A stretch of DNA of 64,000 bases from Metopolophium dirhodum (Eukaryota; Arthropoda; Insecta; Hemiptera; Aphididae). Every line of letters begins with the position of its first letter. Position 1 is the stretch's first letter. A program made the translations under genes and the position numbers. Of the stretch, positions 35,896 to 47,800 are shown piece after piece. The stretch lies in the NCBI RefSeq assembly GCF_019925205.1, contig NC_083565.1, positions 31,896,241 to 31,960,240 of the forward strand, written 5' to 3'. Under the pieces are notes generated by a model that saw nothing but the letters and a program-made list of their open reading frames with translations, was not told where the DNA came from and made no database searches.

Positions 35896-38800
35896 ATGGA
35901 CGACATTAAGGTCGAGGTGCTCTTTGACAACGGCGCCTATTGCGAGGTGATTAGATTATTCTTAATTTATGAGAGTGATAATTAATTTAATTAATATATT
36001 TTAGGGCTCTGCTACGGGTGTAATGGAAAATGGTGTTCTAGTTTCTTTCCCTGATGAGTGAGTATATCTTATCTATATTTTATTATAATACTTCTTTTAA
36101 GCATTTTAATCAAAATTACAAGTAGATAGGTACATAAACAATTAAGAACCTATGTTTGTTTGTTACCATGAATAATTAGTACCTATTTCAAAAATTAGAT
36201 TACCCTTAAAAAAATCATGTCTTATTAAGTCAGGTTATATATTAAATTATACCGTTACCTAAATCAAAATTATTTTACTAGTCTTTATACCTACAGATCC
36301 AAATATCTAATACCTAGAGTTGATTTTGTTTTTAAAATAGTACCTATAAATATATGTAATAGACTACCTATTCTTTATTGCATGCATGATTTTAGTAGGT
36401 AATAACTATCTATTATTCATAAAATAGTTTTTTATTTTCAATTTATACCTATTGACCCTCTAGAAATCAATTTTTGTATAGGTATTTTTAATTTATACCT
36501 TTTGTATATGGTATTTAAATAATAAAACTATTAAATACAGTTGGTATTATTGAACAATATATACCCCTAATTCCCTAATTAGTATTGGGCTTTAACTTTT
36601 TACCTAAATAATCACCAAAAAAATTTTTAATTCGCTTATAGTTAACAGTTTTAAATAATTATTCTTAAACCTGGTTGATCAAATTAATGATCCTCTAAAA
36701 TTTTATAGACCAATCATTGATAACTTAATCATATTTAAGGAACCATTAGCTCACTATTGGAGCATTTTAACTCCCCCAAATTTTGATTATGACAGAAAAA
36801 TATCACACATCATTGAAAACAAGTTGCTATTCTCAGAATTTAAATTAAGTGTATACACTATTTACAAGACAGCCAGATGACAACATTGTTTTGTGCTATA
36901 AGGGACATCAGTACTCAAATAATTAATAACTATACTTACCAATACTTACTATAGTTTCTAAAATTTATCATATTTGCTTATTTTTAGATTTAACACTTGT
37001 TGATGGCTTCTAAATGGAAAATAATTAAGCTAATATTATCTATCTTCGACAGATGTTTACATAATTAGGCAGTGAAAATAAAAAACCAACAAGCTTTCTA
37101 TTTACATTTTTGTTTATATATACATAGATAACTTGTGGAATTTCTTATTATAAGTTTCTTTCCCGGATTGTCCTTTATCACTTTAAAACATTAAATTATT
37201 AGTACCTTGTCAAATAATAATATATCTTTTATAATTTTTAGTTGGTATCCGGAAACTGAATTCAACTATGACAATGTTCGACTCCCCTTGTCAGATGAGC
37301 AATGTAGTACAGAGTTTATTGACAATCAAGAAATAGAAGTAAAATCGGTTAGAAAGCCTCATCCTTGTTATGGATGGGTAAAAGCAGTAATAAAAATAAT
37401 TAGTGGTAATCCACCATCTCAATTTGTTGTCCAATATTTGAACTCAACAGCTGAAGAAATAGTCTCTCCTGATAAATCAGATGCAGTAACATAAATTCAC
37501 ACATCAATGGCAATACATTTTATACGTTTGATATTGATGTACCTGAAGATGTTAGAGAAATGTGAGTATAGCAAAAATAAATATACAATCAATTTTAATT
37601 AAAATTCTTAGTTAAAATTAAACTGCTACAATAATATTTTGTATAATAACCATTTTTAATCTTTCAGTGCTAAAATTGATGGTATCCACACAGATCTTCA
37701 GATAGAAATTAGTGCAACCATAGTGTTATATAATCCTGATCAATCAGTGTTGAGTGTTATATCTCAATCACCATTTACCAGCAAAAAAACATTAATGTTA
37801 GCCGACATGCACTTTAGAAACCTGAACCAAAATGTTATGTTGCTTAAGAAGACTGAGGAGTTAGCCAAGCAACTGGAAAGCTCCAAGCTAAACATTACAT
37901 CAACATCTTATACTGATAAATTTAATGTACTTGATGACCTTATGGGTTTGGCTATTGGTGCTCATGGCACTAATATTAAACGAGCTCGCAAGATTGAGGG
38001 TATTACAAATATTGAATTAGATAAACATACTGGCGTTTTTAAAATTTATGGAGATGTAAGTCAGTTTAATAGTACTTTTGTAAAAATATCTAATAATCTT
38101 GTTTTTTAAATAAAGGCGCTGTAAAGAAAGCTCGAAAAATATTAGAGTATAAGAAAAAATTTCTTTATGTTCAAAGAGATTTTATTGGAAAATTAATTGG
38201 TAAAAATGGTAGAAACATCAAAGATATCATTAAGAAAAGCGGAGTGGTGAGTCATTTTATTTATCCTTATATTAATTTTAATATTAGTAATTTGGAAGGC
38301 TCAATATTTATTGCGCTTAAAATTTTTCTTTTACTCAAACACAATGCTGTCCTATAAAGGACTTTAAGACATTGGAAATATTTTGCATTTTTAGAAATTT
38401 TACATAAAACATTACTTATTCTTGAAGAATACTACAATTTAATTTTTAGTATTCTTTATTTTTTTTATCAGGGGTATTTGTAGGGTGTAATAAAAAAAAA
38501 ACATTAATTAATTATTTTAGGTATACTGTAAGAGGATTTTAATGGTTTTATTGTCAATTGGTAGATTACTCTACTAATGAGTATAGTTGTTTATTCTTAT
38601 TTTGTAAAAATATACTATGTCTTAGTAAATATCATTTACATTTTTAGATGATTGGTTATTGTTATTAGTATTTCAATTTAAACATTTATATTTTTTTCAT
38701 TTTATTATAGATCAAAATACAAATTGAGGGCGATAATGAACTACAACCTAACATTCCTCATAGAGAGGGTTATATTTTATTTATGATTGTTGGCACTGTG

Positions 38801-40672
38801 GAAAGCATTTATACTGCTAAAGTTCTAGTAAAACAGTATAAAGTATTTATTTAATCTGTTAATTTTAAAATATTTTTTAACTAATTACAAATATTTATAT
38901 TCAGGATCTTGAACAAAATAAGAAAGAAAAACAAATGGAAATGGCAATGCCAAGGCGATTCAACCGGTAAAATAGTACTATTTTATTATATATATATATT
39001 TGCTGTGTTGTGAAAATGTTTTTGTTTATATTATTCGGCTGTTCATATCTATAATCAGTTAAATACAAGAGAGGGATATTTGGACTTATAATATAATATT
39101 ATAATATATAATATGCTCAACACACACCTAAATTCTCGCTGGACTTAGTATATTATTGAAATATTCATGTTAAATTTCCTTTGCACACATAATTTATTTG
39201 TACTTAAAATAACTTTATTTTATTGACTTAATCCATAATAATTTTAATAATTGGCAATTTGTAAAAGTTAAATTGCATACAATGTAAATATAAGTGACAT
39301 GAATTGTTCAGGGGTTAACATTTTCATAGTTAAATATATAAACACTTTCAGTTTAACATTAATCAACCTGTCGTGTAATTTTTACTTTTGGTTGCGCGGG
39401 ATACAAATTTTCCATAATATGAAATATACTTAAAATATTATTTTTAGTTGGTACTTTGTAACTAACAATATTTATAATTAATATACACAAATAATTATAT
39501 AATTTAAATTGCATATTATGTACCTACCTATAGTTGTATGTGTACAAATTAAAAAATAATAAAAATGGAAATATACTTAAAATATTAATTTTAGTTGGTA
39601 CTTTGTAACTAACAATACCTATAATTAATATACGCAAATAATTATATAATTTAAATTTCATATGTACCCACTGTATTATAAATAAAAATTAAAAAATAAT
39701 AAAAACAGTAAGGTAATATTATAATACTAAATTTGCGCGGGGTAAATATTCTTTAAATTGATAAATTTTGTTCACGACATGCTCGTACCGAACAAACTAA
39801 AATAGTTTTTGATGAAGTAAATGTCATTATCAAATTATGATGTGATTTTTATTAGCTAATCAAAATTACAAATCCATATTACAGATAATTATTGAAAACA
39901 CATATTTATAAACACACTGGGAGATTATTTACATTGCGCAACCAGTCGCGGATTAAGTAAAACTTGTGTTTTAAAATGTTTGGTTTACTGCAGATTAATA
40001 TTTATTATAAGTAGAACCAATTTACAAAATACATTCAGTGTATACTTTAGATGTAAATTCCATACATATGTATAGTTTTCTAATAAGCTATTATTAATGC
40101 TAATATTTTTCAAGTCCATCGGAATTATTTTTCTATTAAAACCAATAAGTTAAATACATAATAATATTACAATTTAGATTTTTGGTAGACAAGCTGTTAG
40201 TTTTTCCAGATTAAGTAATCTTATTATTACTTCTTCATATGAATCCCTAAATATCAGATTTAGGTAAATAATAAACTAAAAGTTTATGGAAGTATTTCGT
40301 TCTGACAAATCAACATTGAATGTTAATAAAATAGATTTCCATTATATTATAGCAGTAAATTTAACAACTTTGTTTGCTATATTAGAAGTTTTTGTACTTG
40401 CTAAACATAAAATAATAGATTCAAAACATTTTTTACAATTATCACAAAATAATCACAGCATCAATTGTACAATTACTGAATTTGGTCGTCTGTTAAATAT
40501 TTAACTATTACTATTGATTATTTGTTTTTTTTTGTACAGTAACCTTAATGCTGACAGTGAAAACATGAATAATGGCCAAAGTATCTCTAAGGAAGAAAAA
40601 GTAACAGACGTATACGTGATGAAGACTAGAGTGGATGAACATTTCTTGAAATATAAAATTTATACTAATTAA
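35896..40672 (+). pseudogene. FMR1/FXR-like copy B, single KH module, disabled
   Basis: Exons correspond to copy A: 35896-35946, 36005-36057, 37242-37561, 37668-38055, 38109-38246, 38711-38842, 38905-38966, 40540-40672. It has Tudor, KH0, KH1 (LAIGAHGTNI) and KH2 (LIGKNGRNI, with intact GxxG), but no second KH module, so it keeps the ancestral order. Lesions: a 1-base deletion in exon 3 near 37475 shifts the frame to a stop at 37492-37494; the AG acceptor before exon 5 is lost at 38107-38108; the last exon has a 1-base deletion near 40590 that changes the tail. Intron 1 is only 58 bp, against 738 bp in copy A. Introns are retained, so it arose by segmental DNA duplication. A shortened product from an alternative start cannot be excluded. 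Confidence 0.8.
40286..40504 (+). other. Intronic small ORF, counterpart of 28555-28776
   Basis: A 72-codon frame starting MEVFRSDKSTLNVNKIDFHY, with the same hydrophobic middle and the same end (NCTITEFGRLLNI) as the copy A version. Coding status is unknown. Confidence 0.2.
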
Positions 40673-41520
40673 CTGTTTTTTGTTTTAAACAGTTTGATAA
40701 GTTTGATACAATGTTTTAATTTTAATTCAGAAATATGTAATATACTAATAATATGCTATGTACTGTTGTCTGTCAACTGTTTGTATCTTATGAGATGGAT
40801 TAATATAAAAAAATACATAGTACATTCTATTCAATAATGTAAATAGAGAATTAGTGTTACACTATACATATATATATACACCTATTTAAGCATATTTATA
40901 CATCTTAATTTTGGTCTTAGGTCTTAAGCTGACAATAGTCAACAACAAAATGATAACAGTATGACATACTCGTGTACCACAGTTTAAGACAATATACAGG
41001 TTGCACAATGAAACTAAAAATTTTGAGGCTCAAAGTTTACATTAGAGTATTGATTGTAGGTGATTGATTTCTTAATCTAAATATGTTTTTATTCAAACCA
41101 CAGTGAATATTATTAATCGTTTTTGATATTTGAATTTAATATTTTGATGGACATATTTTAAAGAATGAACAGTGGCATATTTACGGGGGGGGGGCTTGTC
41201 CAAGGGTACAGGACCCCCCAGAACCTCTCCAAAAAAAAAAAACTAAAATTCTTACGAGCATATTTTGGACTTAGAAAAATTATCAACAAAATAATAAAAT
41301 TCACAATAAAACAACAACTGTCTTTTATTTATTATCAACCACGACTACAACATCAAACAGATTGTCTGCGACCTGCATCTATAATATCTCGGCAGCCACT
41401 TATCTACTATTAGAACTACGATAGTAGGTACCAAGCTCCCGAGAATATTACAAGAGTTTATTATATTTTTGTCGATATTAAGGAAGTACACAATAAATTG
41501 ATTTTATTATGTCTCTTTGT

Positions 41521-42270
41521 TAGGCAATTTTTTTAAAAAAATCCAATGATACAAATGTTCTGAAATTTGATCGTCACATATCTTCAGCTTCCGTAACTAC
41601 TCCTAATAGACCAATTTCACCAAATATAGATAATAATGTCAAACGTACCAAACTGTCCAAAAAATCTGACAATATTGAAACGGAAAATGAACATTTTAAC
41701 AATTTCGATATTGGATTTTATTTTAACCGCTCGTTAACAGAAAGAAGAAGTTTTTAAAAAAATTTGGAAGCCCGAACCTACTTTTGAATTCTCTAATACT
41801 GTGATATTTAGTGGTAAAGATAAACTATCCAAAAATTTAAAATTTCAATACAGATGGTTGCATACTTTTCCGTGGTTAGCGTACTCCGCAAAATTAGATG
41901 GTGCATTTTGTACGTTTTGTGTAGCGTTTGCTAAATCAGGATAGCCGGAATAAATTCTCATAACACTAGGCGCTTTGGTTAGAAAAGCTTTTCAAAATTG
42001 GAAACATGCAATGGAAACGTTTAAAAATCATTTAACAGTTTAACACTTCAGTATCACCACCAACTTTGTCCGTCTTTGATGCAGATCATTTCGAAAAAAC
42101 GTACATTTATCTATTGAAAATCAATTAGACACGTCTGCTCGGGCACGACAAATTTTTGTAAATAGAAAAAACATTTCAACTGTTATTGAAACAATTATTT
42201 TATGCGGTCGACAAAATATACATCTACGAGGTAAAAAAATCGAGACGACTGGAATTTATTTTATAACTAT
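41521..42270 (+). pseudogene. hAT-like (TTF zinc finger/DUF4371) transposase remnant
   Basis: Broken plus-strand frames encode KNLKFQYRWLHTFPWLAYS followed by KLDGAFCTFCVAFAKSG, the TTF-type zinc-finger region of DUF4371 hAT-like transposases. NWKHAMETFKNHLT and ENQLDTSARA come next, and then IETIILCGRQNIHLRGKK, typical of the next part. Stops and frameshifts occur (for example a TAG right after AKSG). The C-terminal dimerisation region is missing. It is a dead fragment. Confidence 0.72.
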
Positions 42271-42419
42271 ACTTTATAATATGTAGTGCTAAATACAAAA
42301 TATATATTATAATAATTAATATTACATAAGACTATACGATTATATAATATTTAGTTCAACTTCCTATAAAAACTGTATAAGGACGTAACTATTACAAGAT
42401 ATCATACTTAATATTAATT

Positions 42420-43600
42420 ATGTATAAACTGAAAATGAAAATTTCCCTGAATGTTTGCATAAGCATTTTCTATACACGATAAAATTTATTAAATAATTTG
42501 ACTCTTTTTGAGCTGTTTACGGACATTGTCAGTTTTCAATTTTTTTAGTTTTTTTTTCTATAAATATCAATAAAATTTAATTTGTTTGGTAAAAAAGCGT
42601 GAAAATTTAATATAAGGCTCCTGATATATCGTTCTAATAGCAGTTGAAAAATATTAAAAATATATAGGCACAATTTTTTTTTATAATGATTTAAAGTTCA
42701 AATTTTAACAAAATTTATCAAATTTATAATTTAATAATTGTTTTGTAACTAAAAATTTATAAAATGTTCAACTTTTATAGTTAAAAATTAAAAATTAAAA
42801 ACAAGACTCCACGTAAATAGGTTATATATAAATTACTTTATTCACAATAATATCATCAAATATACTTGGTAATATCATAGGCTGACTGACCGTTTTCGCT
42901 GAGAATCGTTTTTCTTACACAATGATATTATATCATTGAATTCAAATTTACCACCATCCATTACAGTGACCCACTTGTAACCTACTGTACAGCATAGCGA
43001 CACCCACTTGCCCACCTTTTTTTTTAAAAAAATCTATTTATATTTAACATTTATTTAATGCAAACATTCTAAGAACTGATTATATTATATTCCGTATCCG
43101 GGAATAACTACTCGCATTAGTTATTATTTTAGATTCTGAGCGGAGCGAGGATTTTTTTTATATCCTGTATACAAAATTTATACCAGAAGGAGTGCTTCCA
43201 TTTCAACGTATAGTACCTTATCTTTTAGCAAATTGGATCTAAAGATAACTACTTTCAACAGGTATTTTTTCGATTTTCTCAATAGTTATTTAATGCCACG
43301 GAAAAAATTTTACTGACAAATTACGAAAAACCGCTTAAAATGGAATTTTAATTTCTAACAATTTGTGTATCACCGTAGCAACGAATAAAAAATGATAATA
43401 TTATAATATTAATTCCACTTAAAGGTTATAATAAATAATAAAAATTTAATAAATCCAGACTGATAAACCGTCTCCGCTCAGAATCGTTTTTCTTCTACAA
43501 TGATATTTATCATTGAATTCAAGTTTAATACAATCCATTATACAATGACCACTTGTAACCTACTGTACAGCAGAGCGACATCCACTTACCCGGTTTTTTT
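42420..43600 (+). repeat. Two copies of the unclassified long repeat
   Basis: The end motif CTACTGTACAGCA.AGCGACA.CCACTTGCCC occurs near 42990 and again near 43560. Each is preceded by a GAATCGTTTTTCTT motif and ATGATATTATATCATTGAATTC. A GATTCTGAGCGGAGCGAGG start lies at about 43133. No ORF. Confidence 0.65.
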
Positions 43601-43609
43601 TTTAATGAA

Positions 43610-44899
43610 ATAGGTATTAACACTATTTTAAATAAACTTGTATAACGTTTTAATTCTGAATAACGATAAACGCAAAAGTTGAATAACGTTTTAATTCAAA
43701 ATTACAATAAACGCAAAAATTGTGTAACGTTTTAATTGAAAATAACATAAAACGGAATTTTTTTTTCAAATGCAAACCCTACAGGTAATAGTGATCTTCG
43801 CAGGTGCCTACTTACCTAATAGGCACCTACCTAATTGAGTAGCTACATATATCATGAATTTGGTGCATTTAATTCCAGTGAAGTATTTTTCCAGCGTTAC
43901 ATTTTCCAATGTTAGATATAAGTATTTGTTTTATGTTGTAATAGGTATTTTATTACTTACATTCCCGTATAATATTTAATATCTTTTTGGATTATTACCT
44001 AAGCACGTAATACTTACCCGATTTTTTTTTATTCCCGTTAAATACTTTCCCGATTTGTTCATTTCTCCGTAATAATTGTTCGTGTAAATGTGTAACGTTT
44101 TAAATCATCGTAGATCGTACGGCGCGCGTACGTGGAGGTAGAACGAACGGAATCATACTGTTGGGGACCATTTGGTAATTTGTGACTATGAACCGATGGA
44201 ACGAACAAAAGTACTCGTCACCGATTTATAATCCAAGACCGTGATTACAAGAGTTCCGCTTATCACTAGTCGGTTGTCCATGAATGTCTTTAATTTGTTT
44301 TCGTAGTTTTCGTAGTTCTCGTAAATCGTGAGTGGTGGACACAATATTATTTGATTTTTTTTTGATTTTTACCACGTGTGTTCGTCTGACCAAGTAGGTA
44401 ATAAATAGGTGCTTTTCAAACATTCATTTTTAGTAATACAAATAATATCTCATCAAATTCGTGACTGTGAAATCAAAAGGTTATGTTTTTCTTGGTTTTA
44501 TTCAGGTGCTCATTCAGGTATTCGGTGGGATTGCAGTAGACATTTTAAATATTTTGTATTGTACTTGAAGCATACCGTATGTTTAAAAAATATTGACACG
44601 CGATATCTAACCACCCAATTATTCTATGGATGACTGGATTGACTACCACGAGAAAACGTACACCTCAAGACACACAATCATCGGTCTATATGATACACGT
44701 AAACATTCCAAGATAAAAGTGATCGAGGCTACTCTTTCGCGTACTCTTACACGTCCATTGATCGAGATCTCTTTTCTAAGTTCCAATTGCATACAATACA
44801 GATGACTCTACTGATAAGGTTTTCAATATCCTAGAACTTCTATATATTAATTATCTTAACTTTATTTTTGATAATAGTATATAACACTACATTTGAAAA
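43610..44899. other. Intergenic and 5' flank of the double-THAP gene
   Basis: It contains three diverged repeats of a TAACGTTTTAATT.AAAATAACGATAAACGCAAAA type (about 43650-43760) and A+T-rich sequence up to the start at 44900. Frames at 44226-44423 and 44409-44633 have no family resemblance and are not called. Confidence 0.4.
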
Positions 44900-47800
44900 A
44901 TGCACAAGTGTATAGTGTGTGGTAATAGATCTATTAACACCAATGTCAATCGCGAAGGAGTTAGATATCATGGGTGAGTAATGAGTATCAATTTGTTCTA
45001 GAAATTTACTCGCTCAAACTGTTGTGAAAAAAACGCACATTGATTTTTGAATCATATTGTTGATATGGTTCATTATCCTGTTGCGTGATACTTTGAAATA
45101 ATTTTCAACCGGTTTAGCCTAATAAATTCTACTTGGTGTTTATTTTCCTAATCTAACATTAACAATTTATTGTATTAATTGATATTTGTTTTAATATAGA
45201 TTTCCCAAGAATGAAAACAGGAGAAGAGAATGGTTTAAAGTTTTAGGAATTGATTGTTGTCATAAATGGCAACGTATATGTAGTGATCATTTTTTAGAAG
45301 AGAACTATAAGCCAGGAAAAAAGCGATTTTTATTTTCAAATGCTATTCCCCAACCTTATGATCGAAATGGTTTTCCTTCTAAGTAATACATCTTGATGTC
45401 TATAATTTAATTTTTCATTTTCAATAATATTTTCATTTTTATATAGTTATGCTACTCAAAGTAATGATGTTGAAACTGGAAATAATGTAATTTTACCAAT
45501 GGAACAAACTATAAGGTGAGTTAATGAAAATTGTATTTGACTACATTTTGTTTTTACAATTATTTAAAAATTTAGAAAATTGGCTTATTATGATGAAAAA
45601 GATTACATAGAATCTGAATTTTACAGAGAGGAAAATATTGAAAATGCTGTTGTAAATAATTTTAATTTACCAATACTTCCTAGAAATAATGAGGATATGC
45701 CGGTCAGTAAATAAGTATTAATATTTTTAATAAACATGGTCAATACAGTCTGATATCTTTATCTATTTTATGATTTTCCATGCTTTCCTTATTGAATATT
45801 TAGGGCCATGGCCCTGGTTTCTCTTCTTTAGTAATTTAGTTCTTCTAATTAGGCATCAGTAATATTCTTGTCCACTTATATTTATAAAATAATAAGTAGT
45901 TTAACCACCAATGTGTGTACTTTTTTTGGAAAACTCACAAGATATATTTTTTAGCCACTACTATACTCGGGCCGTCGTAAGAGCACTTCTGGGCAGCGAT
46001 CAAAATTTGTCCGTTCTCGCGCATTCCCACCACTAAACCCTCCAAAATACTGGCCGCTACTCGCCGTCGCTGCTCCCATTCATCCACTGAGTGGGGGTAT
46101 TTACGGCAGCAACTAGGTGGTACAGTGGGAGAAATTTGTGTACGAAACCGCGGAGCTCAATCAGTTGGATGCGCGAAGGAGTAGCGCTCTTACGACGGCA
46201 CGAGTATAGTGTATTGTTAGGAAATAACTACTGTAATTAATCGGGGATCTGTGTAATTCATTTAAGCATTTAACTATAGTGTTAAGGTATTTTGTGAAAA
46301 GAAAACCAGTCGTCTTTCCTGAAGTTCCATTTCACAATAGAATCGATCTTAACAGTGGTACTATCTTAGTAGTATCATAAAGGTATATACAATATAATAT
46401 ATATTTACTTTTTTTGTTTATAAATAGAAGAGTAGCTGTAAATATTTGTTAACAATTTAAAATTATAATAATACTAGCTGAATTGCTTGGCATTCCTTTT
46501 GGATGTAACACACTGTGGAAGCAATGTCTTATTATGTTTAAATTATATTATATTTTAATAAATAGCCATCCCACCCGGTATTGTCTGTGAGACTCGCTCG
46601 TGATTAGTGCTTGCGAGCAGTATATTATCGCGGAACCCGTGTTGTATATACTTTAATTAATGGCTAATGCATACATAATATAAACCAATATTTTGTAATA
46701 TATAAAATCAAAATGGTCAACTAATAACGCCCAATCAAAGCTGTGTGTATATTTACTATAAGGAAATAATCATCTTGTAGGCTGTTCATTGTATCATAAT
46801 AAACGAATAAATATGTACACACAACTTGTTTTGCATCATATACTGAACAGCCAAAGAGGTACTGAGAATCATCAATTGTAAATATCAATAATCGATCTTA
46901 GCTTACACCTGAACAATATTGCATTGCTTGGGAAAGGTTAGCTGGGTTATAAAGTGTTCTATAGTAGTGAGTAGTATTCTGATTCTATGTTATTCGCAAC
47001 CAGTACTCTGTAGTTTATTATTTTGATTACAAAGACATGGGAGGATCCATACCCTCTAGTTTCTACAAAAAATAGTCTTTAGACTATCCTAAACATATAG
47101 ACTATACAAACTAGACTATTGAATGTTATATCACTAAAATATGTGTTTAGCTCATATTATATTTTAATTTGTGTTTAATAATTGACAATCTAGCTGTTTT
47201 TAATATTAATATATTTGTTTAATATGAATTTTGTGTTTAAATTTTAAAGGACCATACTTTAGGATCTGGATTACGATGTTCCGTTAAAAACTGCTTTAAC
47301 AGGCATTCAAAAAATCTTAGTATCTTTGGCTATCCTAAGGATTACATGCTAAGAAAAAAGTGGATAGAAAAATGCGGGATAAAAAAAGATCCTGCTAAAA
47401 TAGGAATACGTGCTATGCGAGTTTGTAGTACTCACTTTGAACTAGACTGTTTCACGAATACTGTATTAAAGAACAGATTAAAACCAGGTGCTGTTCCATC
47501 ATTATTTTTAAATAATGGTAAGAAAAAAATTAATTATTTGTTATTTTATTTTGTATTAACTTTTTAACTATGAATTAGCATTCTATTATTATAGTTTAGG
47601 TAAATACAAAGTTTTATTTATTTATTTATTTTGCTATATAATGTAATAACTTTTAACTTTTTCTTTTAAAAATAAAAAATGAACAATATTATAAACTTCT
47701 TGCGATTTAATATAAGAAAGAAGGTTTTATTAATAAAATAGAATAAAGCAAGCCTATGCAGTAAAAACACTAGTTCATAACTACAATTCCCTTTTCGTTA

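Noticed and set aside
41165..41413. An 82-codon ORF starting in a G-rich run.
   Set aside because: No family resemblance; composition follows homopolymers.
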